Assembly (NCBI RefSeq): GCF_015330125.1
Contig: NZ_JADDXR010000002.1
Coordinates: 2,864,685 to 2,928,684 of the forward strand
DNA from: Zobellia nedashkovskayae
GTDB taxonomy: Bacteria > Bacteroidota > Bacteroidia > Flavobacteriales > Flavobacteriaceae
Length of the DNA: 64,000 nucleotides
Direction of reading: 5' to 3'
Shown here: in pieces, positions 1 through 8,687 of the stretch
Numbering within the stretch: position 1 is the first letter of the stretch
How the letters are laid out: each line of letters starts with the position of its first letter
Program-made: the position numbers and the translations under genes
The notes under the pieces: generated by a model
Told to the model about the DNA's origin: nothing
What the model saw: the letters and a program-made list of their open reading frames with translations, nothing else
The model's database searches: none

Positions 1-1332
1 TGTAGAGCCTGGAGTAGAAGAATTCGGATCATATTTTTGCGTACGGAATACAGCCCCAACAGTTCCAAGGTTTGCGGGAGCTGTGTATAGACCGGCACCC
101 GCGGGGTTTGCTCTTATTGGATTAGGATGACCTCCATAAAAGCTCCCAAAATTATAATTGTCTTTATTTGTAGTTATCAGTTGTAAATGATCGGTATTGT
201 TCATGAACTCACCGTCATCAGCAGATGAGGAGGAGTCACTCCCTGGCTCATTTGCATCATAAGCGTTCGTTACCGTTGCGCTTCCCTCGTTTACAGGAAT
301 ACCGCCCCAACCACCATTTGCACCGTTATCAGTAGTGTAAACAGCACCACTTTCTGTTACTACTAAATCATATGGGTTGCGATAGCCAGGAGAAAATATT
401 TGGACTGGTCCTCCTGGAACAACAATTGCTTGGTTAAGACCATCATTGCCACCCCAAGGATCGTTTATATCCACACCGTTATAAGAGGGATTGTTAGGGT
501 CCGTTATACCATTAACATTTGCACGGGTAGGGTCATCTAATGTTGGTAAATTGTAGATGTAATTTCTTCCATTATCATTTAGAACAGGCATTTTTTCTAA
601 AGCGCTCAAGTTGACAGAAAGTATAGCTCCCGACAAAGCATATTCACATAAATAGCTGAAGTTGACAGATGCTGCACCGCCATTTGCATGCCCACCTTGT
701 GCAACAATAAGATAGTCGATACCATTAATTGTGGTAAACTCAAGTCCGTTGGTCGCATGATTTTCTTCCGACCGGGGTAAACCTCTGACCAAATCTATAA
801 CATCCCATGAAATCCCATTCCATGTAAGTTGAGTAATTACACCAGAGTTGGTATCAAGATTAACATCTCCAAAACCACCATTAGAACCAGAACCCACACG
901 ATAATCGCTAGAGGTAACATATAAAATAGGATTTTTAGCAGTACCGGAAACTGCTAAACCAGTTGATTCTCTACTATTACAACTTCCTGAAGGTCCACTG
1001 CAAGTAGTTCCATCGTCATCGTGATTTGGTATACTTTTAACTCCTGTAATTGTTTCTTTTGCAATTACCTCATAATTATCTGAGGCATTCCGCTTTACGG
1101 TTAAGGCATAAATTGTTCCCGGATATTCTAATACATATAAGCGACCGTCAGGTCCAAATGTTAAAGATGTGGTTATAGGGGCTGAACCAAAACCATTAAA
1201 GTTTAGATTACTTTTCGAAAAATCTATTTGTGCCTGTAATGGACTAAAAAATAATCCAATAAAAAGACTGTAAAATAAGGCCAGAATCCATTTTTGTCTA
1301 CTGACACATGCATTTTTTATAGTCAAATTCAT
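1..1332 (-). CDS. Secreted glucose/sorbosone-dehydrogenase-like beta-propeller protein (3' part outside window)
   Basis: The frame is open from an ATG at 1332 to the window edge (444 codons, no stop), so the C terminus is missing. Residues 1-35 form a signal peptide (basic start, hydrophobic core with LFIGLFF, ending LQAQ), so the protein is exported. The body has repeated beta-propeller-like strands with Gly/Asp/Asn-rich loops, for example FGPDGRLYVLEYPG, LYVTSSDYRVGSGSNGG and FSPGYRNPYDLVVTE. The last resembles the R-N-P-x-D/G motif of soluble PQQ-type glucose/sorbosone dehydrogenases. Flavobacterial relatives often carry malectin or sorting domains downstream, which cannot be seen here. 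Substrate and cofactor are not established. Two operator/promoter units lie upstream (1400-1442 and 1514-1557). Confidence 0.7.
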   Translation of the reverse strand, partial: MNLTIKNACVSRQKWILALFYSLFIGLFFSPLQAQIDFSKSNLNFNGFGSAPITTSLTFGPDGRLYVLEYPGTIYALTVKRNASDNYEVIAKETITGVKSIPNHDDDGTTCSGPSGSCNSRESTGLAVSGTAKNPILYVTSSDYRVGSGSNGGFGDVNLDTNSGVITQLTWNGISWDVIDLVRGLPRSEENHATNGLEFTTINGIDYLIVAQGGHANGGAASVNFSYLCEYALSGAILSVNLSALEKMPVLNDNGRNYIYNLPTLDDPTRANVNGITDPNNPSYNGVDINDPWGGNDGLNQAIVVPGGPVQIFSPGYRNPYDLVVTESGAVYTTDNGANGGWGGIPVNEGSATVTNAYDANEPGSDSSSSADDGEFMNNTDHLQLITTNKDNYNFGSFYGGHPNPIRANPAGAGLYTAPANLGTVGAVFRTQKYDPNSSTPGST

Positions 1333-1399
1333 TGTGGTTAGCAATTTTTTTAAAATTTGAAGCTATTAGTTTTACAATAACTCCAAATCAATAGAAATA

Positions 1400-1442
1400 T
1401 AAATCTAAGGACCTTAAAAATCATAAAATATGATTGATGTCA
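1400..1442 (-). promoter_or_regulatory. CRP/FNR-type operator with -7 box for the propeller gene
   Basis: The palindrome TGATTGATGTCA is at 1431-1442. On the minus strand, 23 bp downstream, lies TAGATTTA (1400-1407; 7 of 8 match to TAnnTTTG). Predicted transcription begins about 60 nt before the ATG at 1332. Confidence 0.7.
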
Positions 1443-1513
1443 TAAAATCAAACTCACCTTAGCAATCTTGAAATGTTAACCACTAATACGTTTTTACGAT
1501 TGTTAAATTATAG

Positions 1514-1557
1514 TAAAGGTATATGTGAATTGCATAACGGTAAGTAACCCTTGTTAC
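1514..1557 (-). promoter_or_regulatory. Variant operator GTAAC-N4-GTTAC with -7 box
   Basis: GTAACCCTTGTTAC at 1544-1557 is a perfect 5-bp inverted repeat. Its centre lies 36.5 bp from the last base of minus-strand TACCTTTA (1514-1521), the same geometry as the TGA-type sites. It may be a second, upstream promoter for the propeller gene. Confidence 0.5.
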
Positions 1558-1574
1558 AAAAGGGAATAAAAGCC

Positions 1575-1605
1575 AAAATCCCTCAGGGCTTGCCTGAAGG
1601 ATTTT
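1575..1605 (-). terminator. Rho-independent terminator after sqr
   Basis: AAAATCCCTCAGG (1575-1587) pairs with CCTGAAGGATTTT (1593-1605), with one C/A mismatch and a 5-nt loop. T-rich tracts lie on both sides, so it could act in both directions. It sits just past the stop of the sulfide:quinone reductase gene. Confidence 0.7.
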
Positions 1606-1639
1606 TTATTTGAGTTAGTTTCTACGTTAGAAGAAGGTT

Positions 1640-2950
1640 TTAAACATGTTTACCTTTCATCATTTTATTCCAATACAAATGGGGTAAGCCATATTTTTTT
1701 AGCATCCAGAGTCTCCAGTGTTCTTTTGAAGAATCTGAAATAAACATCTGTTTTAATTTTGGGTCTGGGGTGAAATTATTTTGATAATCAAATTCTGCTA
1801 AGACCATTTTACCATAATCTGTTACCAACGGACAGGAAGAATAACCATTATAGACTTTAGTTCCCATTTTGTCCTGCTTTATTAATAAATCGATATTATC
1901 AACAACAATTGGTGCCTGTTTACGAATGGCAGCTCCTGTTTTTGCTGTGGGTAAGGCTGCTACATCGCCCAATCCAAAAATATTAGAAAACTTGTTATGT
2001 TGCATGGTTTGATGATCAACATCTAACCAGCCAGCATCATTTACCAAAGGGGAATCTTTAACGAATTTTGGGGCTACAGATGGGGGAGCGGTATGTAACA
2101 TGTCATAATGAATACCGTAACGGTTGCCATCTCTAGTCATTTCAACATCTTTATAATTGTATTGAAAAGATTCATCCAGTTTTAAGTCATCTTCTTCGTT
2201 GCTAGAAATTACAACGCATCCGCCTGCCGTAATTTCTTTCCCCATTTCGTACCAAGCAATTTGTTTTTCGCCATCTACGGCAACTAATTTATGATGAAAC
2301 CGTAGGTTGATGTCTTTTCTATCTACCACCTCCATTAAAGTTTTGGCAATTTTTTTTACACCAAAAATTACGGTACCACCGGTAGCGAATATGATATCGG
2401 TTTTTTTGTTCACGCCACTTTTTCTAAAATGATTTTCTGCTAAGTACATTATTTTCTGTGGTGCACCACCACATTTTATGGGTGTTGTAGGTTGTGTGAA
2501 CAAGGCTGTTCCCCCTGTAAAATTTTTTATAACCTCCCAAGTATGTTTGGGGTCTGTGTAGTTACTGCAAACCACTCCTTTATCTATTACCTCTCCTAAA
2601 CCAGGGACTAAACTAAAATCATAGGCTAAGCCAGGGGCCACCACCAAATAATCATAGCTAATGTCTCCTTTAGACTCTGTATGTACCGTATTATTTTCTG
2701 GATCAAAACCAGTTGCTTTATCTTTTATCCAAGTAGCTTCTTTAGGGATGATGGAAGACATAGGTCTTGCTGTTTTGCTATAATCATAGGTGCCTGCACC
2801 TACCAATGTCCATGCCGGTTGATAGTAATGCGTGTCGGCTGGTTCAATAATAGCAACGTCTTTTATCTTTTTCTGCCTTAGAAGCTGTGCAGCCACCATA
2901 ATTCCTGCTGAGCCTCCGCCAATAATTAACACCTGATGATGTGAACTCAT
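1640..2950 (-). CDS. sqr: Type II (eukaryote-like) sulfide:quinone oxidoreductase
   Basis: This 436-residue flavoprotein oxidises sulfide and passes electrons to the quinone pool. The N-terminal FAD-binding motif GGGSAG is at residues 11-16. The two redox-active cysteines typical of mitochondrial-type SQR are present: C160 in IKCGGAPQKIMYL and C373 in YSSCPLVTDYG, with the following LAEFDY. The C terminus LYWNKMMKG also matches SQOR-type enzymes. The closely similar FCC flavoproteins and NADH dehydrogenases lack this cysteine pair and context. It is monocistronic, with its own palindromic operator at 3006-3019 and a terminator at 1575. It could detoxify sulfide or use it as an electron donor in low-oxygen sediments or on algal surfaces. 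Confidence 0.9.
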   Translation of the reverse strand: MSSHHQVLIIGGGSAGIMVAAQLLRQKKIKDVAIIEPADTHYYQPAWTLVGAGTYDYSKTARPMSSIIPKEATWIKDKATGFDPENNTVHTESKGDISYDYLVVAPGLAYDFSLVPGLGEVIDKGVVCSNYTDPKHTWEVIKNFTGGTALFTQPTTPIKCGGAPQKIMYLAENHFRKSGVNKKTDIIFATGGTVIFGVKKIAKTLMEVVDRKDINLRFHHKLVAVDGEKQIAWYEMGKEITAGGCVVISSNEEDDLKLDESFQYNYKDVEMTRDGNRYGIHYDMLHTAPPSVAPKFVKDSPLVNDAGWLDVDHQTMQHNKFSNIFGLGDVAALPTAKTGAAIRKQAPIVVDNIDLLIKQDKMGTKVYNGYSSCPLVTDYGKMVLAEFDYQNNFTPDPKLKQMFISDSSKEHWRLWMLKKYGLPHLYWNKMMKGKHV

Positions 2951-2975
2951 TTTTATTAGTTTATTGTTAATACAG

Positions 2976-3019
2976 TAAACTTAATATCTAAATTTTATTA
3001 ATACTGTAACATTTGTTAC
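2976..3019 (-). promoter_or_regulatory. Variant operator GTAAC-N4-GTTAC with -7 box upstream of sqr
   Basis: GTAACATTTGTTAC occupies 3006-3019. Minus-strand TAAGTTTA (2976-2983; 7 of 8) follows with the same 36.5-bp centre-to-box-end distance as in the TGA-type promoters. The palindrome centre is 62.5 bp from the sqr ATG. The rest of the gap, 3020-3374, is AT-rich and I see nothing else in it. Confidence 0.6.
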
Positions 3020-3374
3020 GTATAATTGTGTTAAAGTTGATTTAGATGTTATTTTTTTGAAGTTCCAATACCTTTTAAGGCAGATTTAAAAAGACTAATG
3101 TTCAACATGCCAAAACTTTCTTTGACATCTAAACAATATATGATCAATAGCGGATTGTGCATTTTGGAAAACAATTTCAAGTAGGTTTTATTAAATAGCC
3201 ATGTTATCCAATAAAATTATTTATTAAATCACAATACCCTTAAAAAAAGTGGTTTATAGCTTTAAAAATTTAAAGGTGTATTCTAATGCCCGATTTTATT
3301 TTGAGAAAGTTCTAAATCAAGCAAAGCTTTGAAATATCCTGACAGGTTATGTATTTGATAAGTTTTTCTTAAAA

Positions 3375-4211
3375 CTATACTTGGGGAATGACCATGAAGG
3401 GCACCGTAATATGAAACCCAATTTTCTTAATGACCGGCTCTATAAAAAGACGCTCCAAAAATGTATGTTTGTTTTGTACCATGACCAATAGGTTTACTCT
3501 TTGTTTGAGTTGAAATTCATTGACCGCATCGGTTATTGTATTGTCTGGTATATCATGAAAAAGACTCCTGTTATCCAAAAGTTCTTCAAGTTCTTTTTTA
3601 TTTTTTTTCTGTGTGTTTGTAAGGTCTAAACCTGTACGAACGTGCATGATGTTAATCCTAGATTGATATTTTTCGGCAATTGTTAAAAGGACTTCTAATT
3701 TTTCTTTTTTGTACTCAATTTCAAAATCTGTGGGAAATAAAATTTCCTTCGGAGCTTCATACTCAAATTTTGGGGGTACTGCTATTACGGGGCATTTGGC
3801 TTTTTTAATTACGTGAACGGTATTGGTGCCAAAAAGTATTTCCGTAGCTCCCGTAGCACCTTTAGTACCCATAATCACTAAGTCTATATTTTCTTTTTCT
3901 ATTGTATCTGTAACTTCTCCTAATAGGGTGTTGAAAGCTGTATGGACTACAAAAGTATGATTAGGGTTTTTGTATTCCTTTTCCAAACGGCTTTGTAATT
4001 GTTCTAACTGTGTTTGAGAGGTTTCACGCATTACATCGCCCAAACCAATTTGCCCAGAACTGCCTATAAGATATTCCGTTTGATATACAGGGGGAGTATA
4101 GGTATGCAAAAGAAAAAATGTACATTCTATCTCCTTAAATACCTGCAAAGCATAACGGATGGCTTCAAATGAGTTGTCTGAAAAATCAGTAGGAAGTAAA
4201 ATTCGTTTCAT
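3375..4211 (-). CDS. Universal stress protein with two UspA domains
   Basis: Tandem UspA-fold protein of about 278 residues. The N-terminal domain begins MKRILLPTDFSDNS and carries the ATP-binding motif G-x2-G-x9-G-T (GTKGATGATEILFGT). The C-terminal domain (from about residue 155) keeps the LFPTDF-like strand but has lost the loop. An upstream ATG at 4259 would add 16 residues. I chose 4211 because the family starts M-K-x-I-L-x-P-T-D-F and because the predicted transcript begins at about 4230, downstream of 4259. USPs bind ATP or AMP and promote survival during arrest or hypoxia. The exact role here is unknown. First of five related genes in this block. Confidence 0.9.
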   Translation of the reverse strand: MKRILLPTDFSDNSFEAIRYALQVFKEIECTFFLLHTYTPPVYQTEYLIGSSGQIGLGDVMRETSQTQLEQLQSRLEKEYKNPNHTFVVHTAFNTLLGEVTDTIEKENIDLVIMGTKGATGATEILFGTNTVHVIKKAKCPVIAVPPKFEYEAPKEILFPTDFEIEYKKEKLEVLLTIAEKYQSRINIMHVRTGLDLTNTQKKNKKELEELLDNRSLFHDIPDNTITDAVNEFQLKQRVNLLVMVQNKHTFLERLFIEPVIKKIGFHITVPFMVIPQV

Positions 4212-4235
4212 GGCCCTTGCGTTTAATTTTAAGTA

Positions 4236-4278
4236 TAAATCTACAGGAATAGTATTCAAAAAACTATGATTATGGTCA
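4236..4278 (-). promoter_or_regulatory. CRP/FNR-type operator with -7 box for USP gene
   Basis: TGATTATGGTCA at 4267-4278, then 23 bp, then minus-strand TAGATTTA (4236-4243; 7 of 8). Palindrome centre is 61.5 bp from the ATG at 4211. Confidence 0.75.
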
Positions 4279-4372
4279 GTTTAAAGAGTTTAGTTTTTTT
4301 AGGGGTAGAGGTAAATAGAAGCATATAATATTGGGTTGTTCTTCGCAACCGTTATCAACTCTTTTTAGTATT

Positions 4373-5212
4373 CTATTCATGTAAGACTAGAAATGGAATA
4401 GTAATATGATAACTTATTTTTTCCACCTTGGGTTTAAAAAGAATCCGTTCCAAAAAATTTAGGTTCTTTGCAACCATAACAATCATGTCTACCTTTCTAC
4501 TTTCTGTAAAACATTGTACGGCCGTTTCAAGTTTTTCTCCGGTTATTTTATGAAAACTATTTTCAATTTCTGAAAAATAACCGCTTAAAAATTCTTGATT
4601 TTTTGTTTGCTCCTGGGTTAGTTTTTCTCCTGCTTTTGAGAGATATAGAAAACGTATTGTGGAGTGGTTTAATGATGCCAATTCTTTTATATTTTCTAAC
4701 ACTTTAATATCGTAGCTTAAATAATAGTCCGTAGGAAAAACAATTTCTTTTGGTCTATGATATTCCGCATTCTGGGGTACGGCCAAAACGGGGCACTTAA
4801 CCTTTGTTATTACATTACCCGTGTTGCTACCCATGGAAACGGCCTTTATGCCATTTGCACCTTTGGTTCCCATAATGATAAAATCAATGTCCTTATTTTT
4901 TACTTCCTCCTTTATATAGTCTGTAAAGAATCCATAAAAAGCCGAGGTATAAAAGGTATGTTTTGTATTCAGTGGCAGACGTTCTATTTTTTCAAGTAAT
5001 TTTTGAAGTTTTTCTAAGCTTTTTTCTATTAAACTTTCCCTAAAAACTTCTTGTGATGCATACATGGCCACTTCACCGTCTGAAAATGAAGCAATAGGAT
5101 TTACATGTACGATATGGAACTTACATTTTGTTTTTTTTAAAAAGGCAATACCGTATTCAATGGCGTTCCAGGCGTTGTCGGAAAAATCAGTAGGTATCAG
5201 TATGTTTTTCAT
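4373..5212 (-). CDS. Universal stress protein with two UspA domains
   Basis: 279 residues, starting MKNILIPTDFSDNAWNAIEYG. The N-terminal UspA domain has the nucleotide loop GTKGANGIKAVSMGSNTG (G-x2-G-x9-G-S). The C-terminal domain is degenerate and ends in a strand of the pattern ISYHITIPFLVLHE. It is most similar in the window to the USP at 7756-8592 (shared MVMVAKNLNFL and IPFLVLHE-like ends), which suggests duplication. It has its own promoter with operator 5269-5280. Cytoplasmic stress/arrest protein; binding partner unknown. Confidence 0.9.
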   Translation of the reverse strand: MKNILIPTDFSDNAWNAIEYGIAFLKKTKCKFHIVHVNPIASFSDGEVAMYASQEVFRESLIEKSLEKLQKLLEKIERLPLNTKHTFYTSAFYGFFTDYIKEEVKNKDIDFIIMGTKGANGIKAVSMGSNTGNVITKVKCPVLAVPQNAEYHRPKEIVFPTDYYLSYDIKVLENIKELASLNHSTIRFLYLSKAGEKLTQEQTKNQEFLSGYFSEIENSFHKITGEKLETAVQCFTESRKVDMIVMVAKNLNFLERILFKPKVEKISYHITIPFLVLHE

Positions 5213-5237
5213 TGTTTTGGTTCTATGTATGGTATTC

Positions 5238-5280
5238 TAAAAGTAATTGGCATTTGGTTTTCTGGCAATGATAAATATCA
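5238..5280 (-). promoter_or_regulatory. CRP/FNR-type operator with -7 box for USP gene
   Basis: TGATAAATATCA at 5269-5280, 23 bp, then minus-strand TACTTTTA (5238-5245; 7 of 8). Palindrome centre 62.5 bp from the ATG. Confidence 0.75.
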
Positions 5281-5395
5281 TACGGCAACGGAAACAAGCT
5301 TTTGAAAAATGAGGGGAGAAAAGAAATTTTAATAAAGAGCCAAACAGGTTATGAGAATGGAAATATGAAATAAAACAACACTTTTTCTATTGAAC

Positions 5396-5438
5396 TGATA
5401 TATATCATTTTTTGCATGCATGCTTTAATTTAAATTAC
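5396..5438 (+). promoter_or_regulatory. CRP/FNR-type operator with weak -7 box
   Basis: TGATATATATCA at 5396-5407. At the expected 23-bp spacing lies TAAATTAC (5431-5438; 6 of 8). It serves the small gene at 5455. A separate minus-strand operator lies 115 bp away, so the intergenic region holds two independent divergent promoters. Confidence 0.6.
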
Positions 5439-5454
5439 CCAAAATTCAGAAACC

Positions 5455-5781
5455 ATGAAAGCTCTAGCAACTCTTAAAAATTTGGATTCCAACGCCAGTA
5501 AAGATGTTGTGGTGCGTAATTTGAGTCGCATATTGAACATTAGAATTATTGATGTAGATATAGAGCAAGGTGTCATTGGTTTCCTATACAATAACCAGAA
5601 GGCATTTGATCAAGTAAAAAAGGAATTGAATAGGATAGGTCATCCTATTCAAAGCCATACGAATCAATTTTCAAAAAAAGCAGCTGCTAATAGAAAGGAA
5701 AGTTTTCCAATTTATCAAGCAAGGGGAAGAAAACCCTATCCGCCAATAACTTGGCAAAGAGAAAAACCAGAAAGCTTATGA
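5455..5781 (+). CDS. Small conserved protein, possibly HMA-like ferredoxin fold
   Basis: 108 residues, no signal peptide and no membrane segment. Residues 1-70 have a beta-alpha-beta-beta-alpha-like pattern (VVVRNLSRILNIRIIDVDIE, then GVIGFLYNNQKAFDQVKKEL) reminiscent of heavy-metal-associated domains, but the CxxC metal site is absent. The tail is basic and proline-rich (ARGRKPYPPITW). Function not recognised. Its own TGA-type operator places it with the neighbouring stress genes; it lies divergent to one USP gene and convergent to the next. Confidence 0.7.
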   Translation: MKALATLKNLDSNASKDVVVRNLSRILNIRIIDVDIEQGVIGFLYNNQKAFDQVKKELNRIGHPIQSHTNQFSKKAAANRKESFPIYQARGRKPYPPITWQREKPESL

Positions 5782-5802
5782 AAAGTGTAACTTTTTGTTT
5801 TT
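5780..5802. terminator. Weak hairpin between convergent genes
   Basis: AAAAGT (5781-5786) and ACTTTT (5790-5795) form a short hairpin followed by T-rich sequence. It overlaps the TGA stop of the small gene at 5455. Confidence 0.35.
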
Positions 5803-5847
5803 AACCCATATTTGATTTTGTTATTTTAAAATTTATAGCTCTGTAAT

Positions 5848-6696
5848 TCATACATATTCTGGAAGTATTAAAACTGGTATTTTAGAATGAAAAGTTATCT
5901 TCTTTATAACCGGTTCGCCAATAACTTTCTCCCAAAACGTATGTTCGTAACGTATCATCGCCATTAGATCCACTGTATTTTTTGATAAATACTTTTCAAT
6001 ACTATGGGATATGTCTTCTTCAAATTCAGCATTATAAAAGGAATAGTCCAAAGTTGAAAAAGAATTCTTTAAAACTTCGCGATTATCATTTTGTATATCA
6101 TTTAGCTCAAACTCTGCAGTTACGTGTAAAATCTGTATTTTGGCGTTCCAAATTGTAACCAATTCGGTTAGGGCAGATAGTTGTTGTTTTCTATAGGTTT
6201 GCGTATAATTGGTGGGTAGGACCAATGTTTTCAAATTTTGAAAATTGTATTCGGAGGGGACTACCAACACAGGGTAGTTTTTAATTTTCTTAAGAACTTT
6301 TACCGCATTACTTCCCATAAAAATCTCCTTGGCACCCGTTGCTCCTTGAGTGCCCATCACAACAATATCTATATCTTTAGATGATGCAGTTTCTTGAATG
6401 GCTTCCTCTAAGGTTCTTGGTTTTGAAATAGACTCAAAGCTGTGGTTTGGATTTGTATGATTCTTATGCAAATAATCCAAAATTTTCTCCAATTCTTGTG
6501 TGGAATATTCCGCTAATGAATTGTAGATGACCCCAAGACGTTCCGTGTTTTTACGGCCAAGTAAATTTAACGAATTGGGCTCATAGGCATGCAACAGGTA
6601 AAATTGACATTCTATACTGGCATACATCTTTACAGCCGTAAATATGGCATTCCATGCATTATCTGAAAAATCTGTGGGCAATAGAATTTTTTTCAT
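5848..6696 (-). CDS. Universal stress protein with two UspA domains
   Basis: 282 residues starting MKKILLPTDFSDNAWNAIFTA. The N-terminal domain has nucleotide loop GTQGATGAKEIFMGSNA. The C-terminal domain starts near residue 150 (TLVLPTNYTQTYRK) and lacks the loop. It starts 18 bp after the stop of the USP gene at 6715-7557, so the pair is very likely one transcript driven from the operator at 7613-7624. Confidence 0.9.
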   Translation of the reverse strand: MKKILLPTDFSDNAWNAIFTAVKMYASIECQFYLLHAYEPNSLNLLGRKNTERLGVIYNSLAEYSTQELEKILDYLHKNHTNPNHSFESISKPRTLEEAIQETASSKDIDIVVMGTQGATGAKEIFMGSNAVKVLKKIKNYPVLVVPSEYNFQNLKTLVLPTNYTQTYRKQQLSALTELVTIWNAKIQILHVTAEFELNDIQNDNREVLKNSFSTLDYSFYNAEFEEDISHSIEKYLSKNTVDLMAMIRYEHTFWEKVIGEPVIKKITFHSKIPVLILPEYV

Positions 6697-6714
6697 AATC
6701 TTACATTTTTGGTT

Positions 6715-7557
6715 TTACCGCGGTAAGTTCTGCATTACCAAAAACGGTAGTTTTAAGTCTAGCCCTATATCATCAATAGTAGATTTGTATAACATATCTT
6801 CTAGAAACGAATGTCTAGCGTTTACCATTACCAATAAATTCATTTCGTTCTGAGAAATGTATTCCATTATAGCCTCAGCTTTATTCTTTACGGGCGTTCT
6901 TTCAAAATAAGGGTAGGAATTAGGTAAAGTTTCTTCTAAAAATCGCTTATTATCCAGTTGTCTATAACTTAAATCCTCAAAATCTGAAATGTAAAGACAA
7001 TGTATTTCAGATTTAAATTCGGCCGCTATATCATTTAAAAGACGTAATTCCCGTCTTTTGTAAGGCAGCATATAATCTGTTGGAAACAATATTTTTTTAG
7101 GTTGTTGGTATGTATAGTTTTGTGGAATAGCCAAAACAGGACATTTCACATATTTGAATATCTGTACGGTATGACTTCCAAAAGTAATTTTCTTATCAGC
7201 CGTTTGACCTTGGGTACCCATTACAACCAAATCTATATTGGCCTGGTTGACAAAATCATTAACCGAATCAACTAAAGACTCAAAAGCGGAGACTGATTCA
7301 TAAGAATGTTTTGGGTTATGAGTTTTATCCTTGACTTTTAAGATTAGTTTTTTAAGTGCTTCTTCCGTTTTGTTTTTTATGATTTTTTCGGTTGTTTTAA
7401 TAGATTCTCCGCTTTTTTTAAACGGTCCGTACACTTCATCTGCATAGGCGTGAAGAAAATAAAAAGTAGTGCGTTCGCATTTGTAGAGATTCAATGCATG
7501 GTCTATTGCGTGCATTGCATTGTCTGAAAAATCAGTAGGAATTAATACAGTTCTCAT
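6715..7557 (-). CDS. Universal stress protein with two UspA domains
   Basis: 280 residues starting MRTVLIPTDFSDNAMHAIDHA. The first UspA domain has the loop GTQGQTADKKITFGSHT, with G-x2-G-x9-G-S intact. The second domain (LFPTDYMLPYKRRE onward) is degenerate. First gene of a two-USP operon; the start is 61.5 bp from the operator centre at 7618.5, matching the sibling genes. Nothing is seen in the rest of the upstream gap to 7755. Confidence 0.9.
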   Translation of the reverse strand: MRTVLIPTDFSDNAMHAIDHALNLYKCERTTFYFLHAYADEVYGPFKKSGESIKTTEKIIKNKTEEALKKLILKVKDKTHNPKHSYESVSAFESLVDSVNDFVNQANIDLVVMGTQGQTADKKITFGSHTVQIFKYVKCPVLAIPQNYTYQQPKKILFPTDYMLPYKRRELRLLNDIAAEFKSEIHCLYISDFEDLSYRQLDNKRFLEETLPNSYPYFERTPVKNKAEAIMEYISQNEMNLLVMVNARHSFLEDMLYKSTIDDIGLDLKLPFLVMQNLPR

Positions 7558-7581
7558 GTGTTAGTTGTTTAGAAGTCCACT

Positions 7582-7624
7582 CTAAAGTAGTCCTGTAATA
7601 ACACAAAACCTATGATTTATATCA
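7582..7624 (-). promoter_or_regulatory. CRP/FNR-type operator with -7 box for two-USP operon
   Basis: TGATTTATATCA at 7613-7624, 23 bp, then minus-strand TACTTTAG (7582-7589; 7 of 8). Confidence 0.75.
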
Positions 7625-7755
7625 GTCGTAGTAGTTAAACCTTACTCCAGAATTTAAAGCCGCGAGACGGAGTTTAGAAACTTAATAGTTGTACCCTTAG
7701 GTCTATGACTAATATGTTAAGGCTAAGGTTTTAAAATGAGATAAAGGAAAAAATA

Positions 7756-8592
7756 TTATTCATGTAATACCAACAAGGGCAGCGTAGTATGGAAACTTAA
7801 TTTTTCTATGGTAGAATCAAACAACAATTGTTGTAGAAAGTTAAGGTTTTTTGCTACCATGACTACCATATCTATATTTCCATTCTTAGTGAATGTATCT
7901 ATAGCCGTTTTTACATTTTTATCTTTCAGATTATGAAAGCTATAAGATTTTGCGAAAAGTTCTTCTAAATAATCTTGTAAATATGTCTGGTTTATTTTTT
8001 GTGTGGGGTTGAGCTCTTTTTTAATGTTAGATACATGTATGACCTGCAGATTGGCCTTGCACATATGCAGTACTTTAGATATGGTTTCTAAAATAGCATG
8101 AGAATAAAAAATATTATAGTCTGTGGGAAAAGCTATTTCTTTGGGGCTGTTAAATTTGGCATTCTCCGGAACTACCAAAAGGTTACAGGCCACTTTGGTT
8201 ATAACATCTCCCGTATTACTTCCTATTACAGATTCTTGAATGCCAGATGCACCCTTGGTTCCCATGACAATAAGATCTATTTTTTTTTCTTCTACGGTCT
8301 TCCGTAAAATACTAACTAGATTACCATAATCTTGTAGCGCAACAAAATGGTGCTCTTTATTAATGGGCAATTGTTTTATTCTTTGAAATACATCTTCTAA
8401 CTTCTCCTTTATGGAAGGAGTTATTTTACTCATAGGTAACGAAAACGAGTTGCCTTTTACGCTAGATTGGCTTAAAGCACCTACATGAAGAATATAAAAA
8501 TTACAAGGCACGTCCTTGAACAATTTAACTGCATAGGCAAGTGCGTTCCAAGAATTATGGGAAAAGTCTGTAGGTATGAGTATAGTTTGCAT
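7756..8592 (-). CDS. Universal stress protein with two UspA domains
   Basis: 278 residues starting MQTILIPTDFSHNSWNALAYA. The first domain keeps the ATP loop GTKGASGIQESVIGSNTG. The second domain starts at about residue 150 (IAFPTDYNIFYS) and ends LSFHTTLPLLVLHE, close to the paralogue at 4373-5212. Monocistronic, with one of the clearest promoters in the window: a TGA-type palindrome and a perfect TAnnTTTG box. Confidence 0.9.
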   Translation of the reverse strand: MQTILIPTDFSHNSWNALAYAVKLFKDVPCNFYILHVGALSQSSVKGNSFSLPMSKITPSIKEKLEDVFQRIKQLPINKEHHFVALQDYGNLVSILRKTVEEKKIDLIVMGTKGASGIQESVIGSNTGDVITKVACNLLVVPENAKFNSPKEIAFPTDYNIFYSHAILETISKVLHMCKANLQVIHVSNIKKELNPTQKINQTYLQDYLEELFAKSYSFHNLKDKNVKTAIDTFTKNGNIDMVVMVAKNLNFLQQLLFDSTIEKLSFHTTLPLLVLHE

Positions 8593-8609
8593 TAGTTTAA
8601 GCTACAAAC

Positions 8610-8652
8610 CAAAGATAGAGCTGTGTCTATTTTTAAAATATGATATTTATCA
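8610..8652 (-). promoter_or_regulatory. CRP/FNR-type operator with perfect -7 box
   Basis: TGATATTTATCA at 8641-8652, 23 bp, then minus-strand TATCTTTG (8610-8617), a full match to TAnnTTTG. Drives the USP gene with ATG at 8592. Confidence 0.85.
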
Positions 8653-8687
8653 TGCCTCATATTTTTGAAATAAAAATGCAGCAATTC

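Noticed and set aside
4212..4259. Longer N terminus (ATG at 4259) for the first USP gene
   Set aside because: It lies upstream of the predicted transcription start, and family members begin at the M-K-x-I-L-x-P-T-D-F motif.
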